Position numbers and translations under genes: made by a program. A stretch of DNA of 64,000 bases from Dechloromonas sp. CZR5 (lineage in GTDB: Bacteria > Pseudomonadota > Gammaproteobacteria > Burkholderiales > Rhodocyclaceae): NCBI RefSeq assembly GCF_008711155.1, contig NZ_VUYQ01000010.1:27156-91155 (forward strand), given 5' to 3'. The notes below the pieces were generated by a model. It was not told where the DNA came from and ran no database searches. It saw only the letters and a list, made by a program, of their open reading frames with translations. The stretch's first letter is position 1; every line of letters starts with the position of its first letter. Below, piece after piece: positions 54,893-64,000 of the stretch.

Positions 54893-55240
54893 TCAGTAGG
54901 TGGTCGACTCGGGTGCGGTGAGGCTAAAACAGTGGCCGCAAGCAAGGCAGCGGTAGTTATCGAGGATGCGACGGTCGACGAGTTCGCCCAATCGGGCAGC
55001 GGACAGGCCACCGGCCGTGCCGCCGACCACGGCGCCGAAGAGTGCACCGAGGACACCGCCGAAGACCATGCCAGGAGGACCGGCGACGATGCCGACGGTC
55101 ATGCCGATTTCGATTCCGGAAAGGCTACCGGTAGCACCACCAACACAGCCGCCAACCGTGCCGATGAGGCCGGCGGCCTTGCGGGCACGATTGCGGGTGG
55201 CGATACGTGCAGAGTGACAGTTTGGGCATTGAATGTTCAT
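54893..55240 (-). CDS. Zinc-ribbon and glycine-zipper membrane protein
   Basis: The 115-residue protein combines CPNCHSARI at residue 5 and CLACGHCF near 105, two halves of a zinc ribbon. Between them lies a Gly-rich hydrophobic hairpin (LIGTVGGCVGGATGSLSG, MVFGGVLGALFGAVVGGTAG). AGGAG precedes the ATG at 55240. It is first in the DUF932-YqaJ-Gp3 run. Confidence 0.7.
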   Translation of the reverse strand: MNIQCPNCHSARIATRNRARKAAGLIGTVGGCVGGATGSLSGIEIGMTVGIVAGPPGMVFGGVLGALFGAVVGGTAGGLSAARLGELVDRRILDNYRCLACGHCFSLTAPESTTY

Positions 55241-55282
55241 TGTCTGACTCCTGTAGATGGAAAGGACGAACGAAATCAGCGA

Positions 55283-55403
55283 ACACCATTTCTGGCACTC
55301 GCTGATTCGAACGTAATGAGGAGTTGGGTACTGAGGCCAGCTGCTTGATTCTGGCCAATCTGCCATGTTTTTGGGCAGACGATCACCTTCTCAATAAGGT
55401 GAT
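55283..55403. other. Hairpins between the DUF6387-like and zinc-ribbon genes
   Basis: Two inverted repeats lie here. One is a 9-bp AATCAGCGA/TCGCTGATT pair near 55275-55310. The other is ATCACCTT (55382-55389) with AAGGTGAT (55396-55403), just after the DUF6387-like stop. The latter may end that transcript. Confidence 0.45.
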
Positions 55404-55426
55404 ATGTGATTGAAAAAATCTAGAAA

Positions 55427-56275
55427 CTACGACTTTTCGGGCATTACGCACCCATAAGTGCGCAATTCGACATTTAATGCATAGAGAGTCTCATCACTTA
55501 TGAGTTTTACGGCCTCTTTGGCTACCTTTTTGGTTACATGCTCACCAGGAACACCAAAATACCTGCCCTTGAAAAAACTTTCTTCCATATCTGCAGGTTT
55601 GATTTTTTTCCGATTGATGATCGCCCAGAAAGTCAAATCTAAGTAGGGCAGCAAACGTTCTTTGTGCCACTTTTCGAACCTTTTATCGCTAAACAACCAC
55701 TGTTTAGGTTCAATATTGGCCTCTGCACGAGTTTTAGCTATCCAAGAACGGAATTGCTTCACTAGATAGTCATCTGATGCATTTAAATCGACACCAATGA
55801 AAAACCTCTTAACCTGACCGAGTGAATCGCGATGAACTTTCCAAGCTGGACTTGAAAGGTACTCGTGGACATTGCGGCAAATTTCTTCGTCAAATTCCAG
55901 ATCGCCGTCCTCAACAAGATCACCATATTTTTCGGTATCTTCCATACGTTGAACCCAAGCCCGGTAGCGGGGGTCAGAAAGAACACGATGGCCTCTAAAA
56001 AACTCTTCTGCCGACTGATCCATGAGAGGTGACAGGTAAATATCGGATAGAGGGCGAAGATTCCGCAATGGCATCTGCAGTAACAGTTCTGCTTGTTCAA
56101 CATAGCTGCTCCGCAGTTCGTCAGTTAGCCGCCCTTCCCGTTCTTTAGCGAAAACATAGCTCATGAACGAACGCGCAGAGAGTTCTGCAACCCAATCTTT
56201 CAACCCCCATGATGCACATGCGTCATAGATTGAGATATCAAAATCATCAGGCACTGAGTTAACGCGATTATTCAT
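55427..56275 (-). CDS. Integrase-associated protein (DUF6387-like)
   Basis: The 282-residue protein begins with FDISIYDACASWGLKDWVAEL and has a helical, charged body with FFIGVDLNASDDYLVKQF near 165. Proteins of this length and start, encoded next to tyrosine integrases, are placed in DUF6387; I recognise the pattern but cannot confirm it. It lies 56 bp after the integrase on the same strand. Confidence 0.55.
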   Translation of the reverse strand: MNNRVNSVPDDFDISIYDACASWGLKDWVAELSARSFMSYVFAKEREGRLTDELRSSYVEQAELLLQMPLRNLRPLSDIYLSPLMDQSAEEFFRGHRVLSDPRYRAWVQRMEDTEKYGDLVEDGDLEFDEEICRNVHEYLSSPAWKVHRDSLGQVKRFFIGVDLNASDDYLVKQFRSWIAKTRAEANIEPKQWLFSDKRFEKWHKERLLPYLDLTFWAIINRKKIKPADMEESFFKGRYFGVPGEHVTKKVAKEAVKLISDETLYALNVELRTYGCVMPEKS

Positions 56276-56331
56276 TGCGAATCCTAGAAAGTAGTTACTC
56301 CGATACTCGCAAAATGATCATCAAGAATCCT

Positions 56332-57558
56332 TTAGCGCTGCGCTGCTGCTTTTTTGAGCTGACAACCAGAGAGAAACTCAGACCAAACCGTCAAGGCAGC
56401 GCGGCGCTCTTCGTAATATGAGTGCTGGTCATAGATACCTTCAACACCTGATAGCTTGTGATTCAAACACATCTCCGAAATATCACGGCTAACGCCAAGT
56501 TTTCGCATGTGGCTTTTCATTGTGCTGCGCAGATCATGCGGGGTAAATCGACGGATCGCTGGGGTATGGTTCTCAATCCAATAATCAATGGCCTCACGAA
56601 TCGCATCCTTCGATACGTGCGCATCTCCATCGTATCGCTCAATCCGAGTCCGTAGACGAGCCGGCAAGACATACACCGAGTTCCCGGCCAGCTCAAACAA
56701 CTCCTTAAACCATTCGATAACACACGGCACCAAAGGAATATCCATAGCCGGCCCTGTCTTGCTCTGCGGTATGTGCCAGCGAGCTTCCGTAATAAATACG
56801 TTCTCTCTCAAGGCAGTAAACAGTTCGGAAATTCGAACTCCTGTTGCCAGCAAAATTTTCACGGACAGGAGATTGTCCGGTTTCATGTGTGCATTCAGCA
56901 GCACGGCCAACTCGTCCGCACTCAGCATTAGCCGCTTCTTAATCTCCGGCCGTTTGCCAATGATCGCCTCAAGTTGGATACCTGCACATGGACTGGCAAA
57001 GATCAGCTTCTTCCCTGTCGCATGCTTGAAAATGCCGAGAAGGACACACCAAAGAGTAAAAAGCTCCACCCAACCTGTTTTGACGCGTTCAATCTGAGCA
57101 ACAACATCAGCAGGGCCTACCGATTGAACGGACATGGAGCCCATGCCATTTTCGATCCGCTTTAGATTTCTACCGTAGCTACGTTGAGTGCTATCAGCAA
57201 GATTCGTAAGTACTAGCTCTCGATAGTCCTTAATCAGTTCACGAACCGTCCAATCTTTGTGAGCTTTGGTTTTTCGTACCTCGTCCGCTGGATTCACCCC
57301 ATCAATAAGGGCCAGACGCTTTTTGGTCGCATTCAAGCGGGCAGCAGCCAACGACACATCTGGATAGCGACCAAGAGTCACCTCTTGTCGACGACCTCCG
57401 TGTTGGTAGCGCAAAACCCATGTTGCCGCACCGGCTGCGGACAGCGTAAACGTGAGTCCCGCGCCATCCGACTTCGCCACTGGCAAACCTGCACGAACCC
57501 ATTTCCGCAGCTGGATATCAGTCAGTAAGTTGGATTGGATTTTGGCCACCGTCGTCAC
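56332..57558 (-). CDS. P4-type tyrosine integrase of the island
   Basis: The 408-residue protein has a DUF4102-like arm-binding domain (LTFTLSAAGAATWVLRYQHG). The catalytic domain has Arg in ATGVRISELF (near 245), HDLRSTMKSH near 350, and the following His and Tyr in LNHKLSGVEGIYDQHSYYEER (about 375-385, quoted only for orientation). The gene reads away from attR and its promoter region holds the right arm sites. Confidence 0.9.
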   Translation of the reverse strand: MTTVAKIQSNLLTDIQLRKWVRAGLPVAKSDGAGLTFTLSAAGAATWVLRYQHGGRRQEVTLGRYPDVSLAAARLNATKKRLALIDGVNPADEVRKTKAHKDWTVRELIKDYRELVLTNLADSTQRSYGRNLKRIENGMGSMSVQSVGPADVVAQIERVKTGWVELFTLWCVLLGIFKHATGKKLIFASPCAGIQLEAIIGKRPEIKKRLMLSADELAVLLNAHMKPDNLLSVKILLATGVRISELFTALRENVFITEARWHIPQSKTGPAMDIPLVPCVIEWFKELFELAGNSVYVLPARLRTRIERYDGDAHVSKDAIREAIDYWIENHTPAIRRFTPHDLRSTMKSHMRKLGVSRDISEMCLNHKLSGVEGIYDQHSYYEERRAALTVWSEFLSGCQLKKAAAQR

Positions 57559-57570
57559 ACTCCGAAATAC

Positions 57571-57611
57571 GATGGGTAGCTAGCCAGTCTAGCTACCCAT
57601 CTAGCTACCAA
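57571..57611. repeat. Right arm-type sites beside the integrase
   Basis: GATGGGTAGCTAG (57571-57583) faces CTAGCTACCCATC (57589-57601) as a perfect 13-bp inverted repeat. A further TAGCTACCA follows at 57602. The 57591-57611 part repeats the left arm site (20/21). It overlaps the integrase promoter region, so integrase or AlpA-like binding could also regulate the integrase. Confidence 0.7.
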
Positions 57612-57728
57612 TGAGAGAGCTATTTCGATTATACGGAGATCAACGGCGATTAACACGATTCAGGCGAAACCATTGAAAACTGGTGCATCTCAAGGGTGTC
57701 CCGTATATGCAGATGAACATGAATTACG

Positions 57729-59180
57729 CTACATCAAAACAATGTCGTATTGTTCCGGGGAGTAGCTCGGCTCCGACTGCAAGGAAACGGCCTTGCCGAT
57801 GAAATCGGAGAGCATGGCCAGCGACTGCGACTCCTCGTCGAGGAAGAGATCGACGACATCCGGTCCGGCCAGGATACGGTATTCGCGGGCATTGAACTGG
57901 CGCGCTTCGCGCAGCAGTTCGCGCAGGATTTCGTAGGCCACCGTGCGCGCCGTCTTGACTTCGCCACGGCCGCCGCAGGTCGGGCAGGTCATGCACAGCA
58001 CATGAGCCAGCGACTCGCGGGTACGCTTGCGGGTCATCTCGACCAGACCGAGCGCGGTGAACCCGTTGACCGTCAATCGCGTGTGGTCGCGGGCCAGCGC
58101 CTTGTTGAACTCGTCGAGCACGGCTTTCTTGTGCTCCTCGTTCTCCATGTCGATGAAATCGACGATGATGATGCCGCCGAGATTGCGCAGCCTGAGCTGG
58201 CGGGCGATGGTGACGGCGGCCTCGAGATTGGTCTTGAAGATGGTGTCGTCGAAATTGCGCACGCCGACGAAACCGCCGGTATTGACGTCGATGGTGGTCA
58301 TCGCCTCGGTCTGGTCGATGATCAGGTAGCCGCCCGATTTCAGATCGACGCGACGCGCCAGCGCCTTCTGTATCTCCTCTTCGACCCCGTGCAGGTCAAA
58401 CAGCGGACGCTGCCCGGTGTAATGCTCCAGCAGCGAGAGCACGGCCGGCGTGTATTCCTCCGCAAAAGTCGTCAGCTTCTGGAAGTTTTCGCGCGAGTCG
58501 ATAAAAATGCGGGTCGTTTCGGGATTGACGAAATCCCGCAGGACGCGCTGCCCCAGCGACAACTCCTGATAAAGCAGCGAGGGCGGCGCAGAAATGCGGG
58601 CCCGGTCGCGAATGTCCGCCCACGTCTTCTTCAGGTACGCGATATCGGTCGCGAACTCGGCTTCGCTCGCGTTTTCGGCCATGGTCCGGACGATGAAACC
58701 GCCCTTCTCGTCCGGCGGCATCAGCCGGGTCAGCTTGTCGCGCAAGGCCTCGCGCTCGGCCTCGGACTCGATGCGCTGCGAGATGCCGATATGCTTTTCC
58801 TGCGGCAGATAGACCAGCATGCGTCCGGCAATGGAAATCTGCGTGGACAATCGGGCACCCTTGGTACCGATCGGGTCCTTGATCACCTGCACGACAATGC
58901 TTTGCCCTTCGGCCAGAATGCGCTCGATCGGCCGCTCGGTGGCCGTCTCGCGCGGCTGCCAGATATCGGCGACATGCAGGAAGGCGGTGCGTTCCAGGCC
59001 GATCTCGACGAATGCCGACTGCATGCCCGGCAAGATACGGACAATGCGGCCAAGATAGACGTTGCCGACCAGTCCGCGGCTGGCGGTGCGCTCAATATGC
59101 AATTCCTGCACAACTCCTTGTTGCATAACGGCAACGCGGGTTTCCTGCGGCGTGAAATTGATCAGGATTTCTTCGGTCAT
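57729..59180 (-). CDS. rng: Ribonuclease G
   Basis: RNase G is an RNase E-type endonuclease that matures 16S rRNA 5' ends and turns over mRNAs. The 483-residue protein has an S1 domain (VGNVYLGRIVRILPGMQSAFVEIG) at about 35-120. Catalytic Asp residues are in IIIVDFIDMENEE near 305 and DHTRLTVNGFTALG near 345. The zinc link CPTCGGRGE is near 405. The last codons come from the island (attR); an old C-terminus remains at attL. Start MTEEILINFTPQETR at 59180; a longer frame is antisense to trhP. Confidence 0.93.
   Translation of the reverse strand: MTEEILINFTPQETRVAVMQQGVVQELHIERTASRGLVGNVYLGRIVRILPGMQSAFVEIGLERTAFLHVADIWQPRETATERPIERILAEGQSIVVQVIKDPIGTKGARLSTQISIAGRMLVYLPQEKHIGISQRIESEAEREALRDKLTRLMPPDEKGGFIVRTMAENASEAEFATDIAYLKKTWADIRDRARISAPPSLLYQELSLGQRVLRDFVNPETTRIFIDSRENFQKLTTFAEEYTPAVLSLLEHYTGQRPLFDLHGVEEEIQKALARRVDLKSGGYLIIDQTEAMTTIDVNTGGFVGVRNFDDTIFKTNLEAAVTIARQLRLRNLGGIIIVDFIDMENEEHKKAVLDEFNKALARDHTRLTVNGFTALGLVEMTRKRTRESLAHVLCMTCPTCGGRGEVKTARTVAYEILRELLREARQFNAREYRILAGPDVVDLFLDEESQSLAMLSDFIGKAVSLQSEPSYSPEQYDIVLM
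57731..57752 (+). repeat. attR core in the 3' end of rng
   Basis: This is the right copy of the 22-bp core. It encodes the present C-terminus of RNase G (QYDIVLM then TAG), so the element restores the gene it enters. Confidence 0.85.
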
Positions 59181-59216
59181 ACGCTCTACAATTCGCGGTT
59201 TTTTCTGGATTCTACT

Positions 59217-60488
59217 ATGCGCAAGGCGCCCGAACTGCTCGCCCCCGCCGGCTCGCTCGACATGATGCGCACGGCCTTCGATTTTGGCGCCGATGCGATC
59301 TATGCCGGCCAGCCGCGCTACAGCCTGCGCGTGCGCAACAACGAGTTCGGCACGCTGGAAAAACTCGGCGACGGAATTGCCGAAGCGCATGCCCGCGGCA
59401 AGCAGTTTTTCGTCGTCAGCAACATCTTCCCGCACAACGCCAAGCTGACCACCTACCTGGCCGACATGGCGCCGGTCATCGCGCTGAAGCCGGACGCCCT
59501 GATCATGTCCGACCCCGGCCTGATCGACATGGTCCGCGAAGCCTGGCCCGAGCAGCCCATCCATCTGTCGGTGCAGTCGAATACGGTGAACTGGGCAGCC
59601 GTGCGTTTCTGGAAGAAGCTGGGGCTCACCCGCATCATCCTGTCGCGCGAACTATCGCTCGACGAGGTCGCCGAAATCCGCCAGCAATGCCCGGACATCG
59701 AACTCGAAGTCTTCGTCCATGGCGCCCTGTGCATCGCCTACTCCGGCCGTTGCCTGCTCTCCGGCTACTTTAACCACCGCGACCCCAACCAGGGCACCTG
59801 CACCAACTCCTGCCGCTGGGACTACAAGGTGCATACGCCAGCCGAGCAACCGGTGCAGTTCATGGATCGCGACGCGGAAATCCTGCTCGAGGAAAAGCAG
59901 CGCCCGGGCGAACTGATGCCGATCGAGGAAGACGAGCACGGCACCTACATCATGAACTCGAAGGACCTGCGCGCCATCGAACACGTGCACCGCCTCACCG
60001 AGATCGGCGTCGATTCGCTGAAGATCGAGGGCCGCACCAAGAGCCCCTACTACGTCGCCCGCACCTGCCAGGCTTACCGTCAGGCCATCGACGATGCCGT
60101 CGCCGGCCGCCCCTTCGATGCCACCTTGCTCGGCGAGCTGGAAAACCTGGCCAATCGTGGCTACACCGACGGCTTCTACCAGCGTCACCACGATGCCGAC
60201 TACCAGAATTATCTGCGCGGCCATTCGGAATCGGATCGCAGCCAGTATGTCGGCGATGCCGTCGCCTTCGACGAAGCGCGCGGCCTGATGGAAATTGCCG
60301 TCAAGAACCGCTTCGCGCTGGGCGACGAAGTGGAATGCGTCCACCCGGCCGGCAACTTCCGCTCGCGCCTGACGCGGATGGAAAACAAGGATGGGCAAGC
60401 GGTCCCCGTCGCACCCGGCAGCGGTCATCGCGTCTGGGTCGACCTGCCCGCCCGGTACACCGATTCGTTTGTTGCGCGTTTTGCGTGA
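59217..60488 (+). CDS. trhP: tRNA 5-hydroxyuridine synthase TrhP (U32 peptidase family)
   Basis: The 423-residue protein starts MRKAPELLAPAGSLDMMRTA and has the U32 hallmark EVFVHGALCIAYSGRCLLSGY near 180, with Fe-S-type Cys residues following (GTCTNSCRWDY). Family members YegQ/TrhP make 5-hydroxyuridine at tRNA position 34. The gene is divergent from rng with 36 bp between starts. Confidence 0.9.
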   Translation: MRKAPELLAPAGSLDMMRTAFDFGADAIYAGQPRYSLRVRNNEFGTLEKLGDGIAEAHARGKQFFVVSNIFPHNAKLTTYLADMAPVIALKPDALIMSDPGLIDMVREAWPEQPIHLSVQSNTVNWAAVRFWKKLGLTRIILSRELSLDEVAEIRQQCPDIELEVFVHGALCIAYSGRCLLSGYFNHRDPNQGTCTNSCRWDYKVHTPAEQPVQFMDRDAEILLEEKQRPGELMPIEEDEHGTYIMNSKDLRAIEHVHRLTEIGVDSLKIEGRTKSPYYVARTCQAYRQAIDDAVAGRPFDATLLGELENLANRGYTDGFYQRHHDADYQNYLRGHSESDRSQYVGDAVAFDEARGLMEIAVKNRFALGDEVECVHPAGNFRSRLTRMENKDGQAVPVAPGSGHRVWVDLPARYTDSFVARFA

Positions 60489-60554
60489 TGAAGTTCATAC
60501 AAATCAACACGAAACGATTTTGTGCACCGCAACAATTAAGATAATATCGCCGCC

Positions 60555-61664
60555 ATGAGCCCAAACGCCAACCGCATGCCGCTGATCGACGCCTTGAAGG
60601 CCGTTGCAGCCATGCTCGTCCTGATGAATCATTTTTCGTCCTACGGCCCGCTGGCCGAGGCAGCGCGCGACTATTTCCCGGCGATTTTCAACTGGTTCTT
60701 CGAGTACGGGCGCATGGCCGTTCAGGTTTTCCTGGTCATCGCCGGCTTTCTGGCTGCCCGCGGCCTGTCGGCCCACGGCCAGGCGCTCTCCGGATCGCCG
60801 CTGCCGCTGATCTGGAAGCGTTACCTGCGCCTGGCGGTGCCCTACCTTGCGGCCATCGGCCTGGCCATCATCGCCGCCGCCATCGCCGACCGCTGGATGG
60901 AAGACGATGCGATTCCGGCACGCGCCACCCTCCAGCAATGGCTGGCCCACGCCACCTTGCTGCACGACCTGCTCGGCTTCAATGCGCTGTCGGCCGGTGT
61001 CTGGTACATCGCCATCGATTTCCAGCTGTTCGCGCTGATGGCCATCCTGCTCTGGTCGGGCCGTGTCCGCATCGTCGCCCCGGCACTGGTGCTGACCGTC
61101 GCCACCGCGTCGCTGTTCTGGTTCAACCGCAATCCCAGCTGGGATCACTGGGCTATCTACTTCTTCGGCTCCTACGGCCTGGGCGCCGCTGCCTGGTGGG
61201 CATCCGACCGCCGGCAGATGTCGGCCTGGCTCGGCGTCATCCTGACCGTCGCGATTGCCGCGCTGGTCATCGATTTCCGCCTGCGCATCGCCCTGGCGCT
61301 AGGCGTCGCCCTGCTCCTCGGCTTCGGCCGCCGCACCGGCCTGCTCGAGCAATGGCCGAATGTTCGTCCGCTGGCCTTTCTTGGCCAGATCTCGTACTCC
61401 GTCTTTCTGGTGCACTTCCCGGTCCTGCTGCTGGCTAATACGCTGTACACCCAGACCGACTACGACTCGTCGCTGTCCACCCTGGTCTGGCTTGGCCTGT
61501 CGCTGGCGGCCAGCGTCGCTGCCGCAACCCTGTTCTATCGCTGGATAGAAAGTCCGGAAGCCAGCCGGCGCATTACCGCCGCCCTGAGCTGGATTGCCGG
61601 CAATACGCTGGAGATCGTGCGCAGGGTGCCGCTGGTCGGCCCCCTGCTCGCCCGCCGCTCCTGA
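60555..61664 (+). CDS. Acyltransferase-3 family membrane protein
   Basis: The 369-residue protein has ten hydrophobic helices and the acyltransferase-3 motifs LIDALKAVAAMLVLMNHFSS (His26) and GRMAVQVFLVIAGFLAARG. Such proteins O-acetylate surface polysaccharides or lipids; the target is unknown. It ends one base before the convergent acetoacetyl-CoA synthetase gene. Confidence 0.85.
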   Translation: MSPNANRMPLIDALKAVAAMLVLMNHFSSYGPLAEAARDYFPAIFNWFFEYGRMAVQVFLVIAGFLAARGLSAHGQALSGSPLPLIWKRYLRLAVPYLAAIGLAIIAAAIADRWMEDDAIPARATLQQWLAHATLLHDLLGFNALSAGVWYIAIDFQLFALMAILLWSGRVRIVAPALVLTVATASLFWFNRNPSWDHWAIYFFGSYGLGAAAWWASDRRQMSAWLGVILTVAIAALVIDFRLRIALALGVALLLGFGRRTGLLEQWPNVRPLAFLGQISYSVFLVHFPVLLLANTLYTQTDYDSSLSTLVWLGLSLAASVAAATLFYRWIESPEASRRITAALSWIAGNTLEIVRRVPLVGPLLARRS

Positions 61665-63623
<1,959 letters not shown>

Positions 63624-63665
63624 CTTGTCTCCTTGTGTTGTCGATTTTGCATGACAGCATAGCAG

Positions 63666-63683
63666 GTTAACGTTAACGTCAAC
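63666..63683. promoter_or_regulatory. Candidate LiuR-type operator
   Basis: GTTAAC GTTAAC GTCAAC stand in tandem and contain a 12-bp perfect palindrome (63666-63677). The site resembles TTGACGTTAACGTTAA-like operators of MerR-family LiuR regulators of branched-chain catabolism. It is in the spacer between the synthetase and the enoyl-CoA hydratase genes. Confidence 0.5.
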
Positions 63684-63758
63684 TGTCGCCAACCGGACAA
63701 ACCCTACCGTGCGACAGCAGTAGTCCGTCAGTATAAATACCAGTCAAAGGAGAACCCC

Positions 63759-64000
63759 ATGTCCCAAGTCGTCCTCACCGAAGTCATCGGCAAGGTAGGC
63801 CTGATCCGCATCAACCGGCCGGAAGCAATGAACGCCCTGAACAACGACGTCGTCGACGGCATCGGTGCCGCCATCGACCGTTACGAAGCCGATGAAGCCA
63901 TCGGCTGCATCGTCATCACCGGCAATGAAAAGGCCTTCGCTGCGGGAGCCGATATCGGCTTCATGAAGGACTTCGATTACATGCATGCCTACAAGACCGA
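63759..64000 (+). CDS. Enoyl-CoA hydratase (5' part, runs off window)
   Basis: The first 80 residues begin MSQVVLTEVIGKVGLIRINR. They include the crotonase motif IVITGNEKAFAAGADIG, whose Ala/Gly pair forms the oxyanion hole. It is preceded by AAAGGAG. Most likely a short-chain enoyl-CoA hydratase such as PaaF/FadB-like; specificity cannot be judged from this part. Confidence 0.9.
   Translation, partial: MSQVVLTEVIGKVGLIRINRPEAMNALNNDVVDGIGAAIDRYEADEAIGCIVITGNEKAFAAGADIGFMKDFDYMHAYKT

Larger units (their letters stand above)
35296..57752. mobile_element. Integrated genomic island in the 3' end of rng (about 22.4 kb)
   Basis: The element is bounded by a 22-bp core repeat (20/22) and carries a P4-type tyrosine integrase next to attR. 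Arm-type repeats lie just inside both ends (35390-35410 and 57591-57611, 20/21 identical). It contains AlpA-, DUF3987-, inovirus Gp2-, YqaJ-, DUF932- and Gp3-like genes plus metal and redox cargo. GC is visibly lower than the flanks and uneven. No conjugation, capsid or transposase genes are seen, so autonomous transfer is not supported; a satellite-like or mobilised element is more likely. Confidence 0.88.

Noticed and set aside
57750..59216. Long N-terminal extension of the trhP frame
   Set aside because: The extension is antisense to rng; the conserved U32 protein begins at the ATG at 59217.

Overview
The window is a piece of a high-GC proteobacterial chromosome. Its gene order and families point to a betaproteobacterium, most likely of the Rhodocyclales (Dechloromonas/Azonexus-like). 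The evidence for this is pilMNOPQ divergent from a PBP1a gene, an SAH riboswitch in front of ahcY, hslVU with a propeptide-bearing HslV, and the dapF-DUF484-xerC order. The taxonomic call is inference from content, not from a database search.

Region 1 (1-35.27 kb) is core chromosome. It holds the type IV pilus assembly operon pilMNOP and partial pilQ, with mrcA (PBP1a) divergent. Next come cyaY, lptM, lysA, the S4 protein hslR and an AEC carrier. A STAS-domain gene leads hslVU. A zinc-uptake cluster follows (small DUF2946-like protein, zinc-cluster porin, znuA, znuC, znuB), then rlmI. An isochorismatase-like hydrolase is divergent from a GlxA/AraC regulator. One long minus-strand run carries two lipid A acyltransferases, a GNAT protein, dapF, DUF484 and xerC. 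The methionine-cycle cluster is metK, HD-GYP, SAH riboswitch, ahcY, holin-like protein, tlyA and metF. The region ends with a MATE exporter, an MscS channel, three tRNAs (Lys-UUU, Lys-CUU, initiator Met), a ProQ-type RNA chaperone and a Tat-exported dienelactone hydrolase.

Region 2 (about 35.30-57.75 kb) is a 22.4-kb integrated genomic island of visibly lower and uneven GC. It sits in the 3' end of rng. Both ends carry a 22-bp core (20/22 identical), and each copy still encodes an RNase G C-terminus. A P4-type integrase lies at the rng end. Inside are an AlpA-DUF3987-inovirus Gp2 (HUH) module in the same order as alpA-yfjI-yfjJ of E. coli CP4-57, and a second operon of phage/plasmid type (zinc-ribbon protein, DUF932, YqaJ nuclease, Gp3-like protein). 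The cargo is envelope- and metal-centred. It includes a predicted transmembrane electron-transfer chain (FAD/2Fe-2S reductase, di-heme b membrane protein, octaheme cytochrome c) with a CDF metal exporter. It also includes an ECF sigma, anti-sigma and CnrX-like sensor unit with a matching ECF promoter, a glycine-zipper protein behind a sigma-54 promoter and paired dyads, and a fused double beta-barrel outer-membrane protein whose operon faces an XRE regulator across two matched operators. No transposase was seen.

Region 3 (57.73-64 kb) is core again: rng, trhP (yegQ), an acyltransferase-3 membrane protein, an acetoacetyl-CoA synthetase and the start of an enoyl-CoA hydratase gene.

The candidates for something undescribed are the island's electron-transfer/CDF cluster, its sigma-54 and XRE regulated envelope genes, and a 45-bp palindrome bounded by 10-bp direct repeats.
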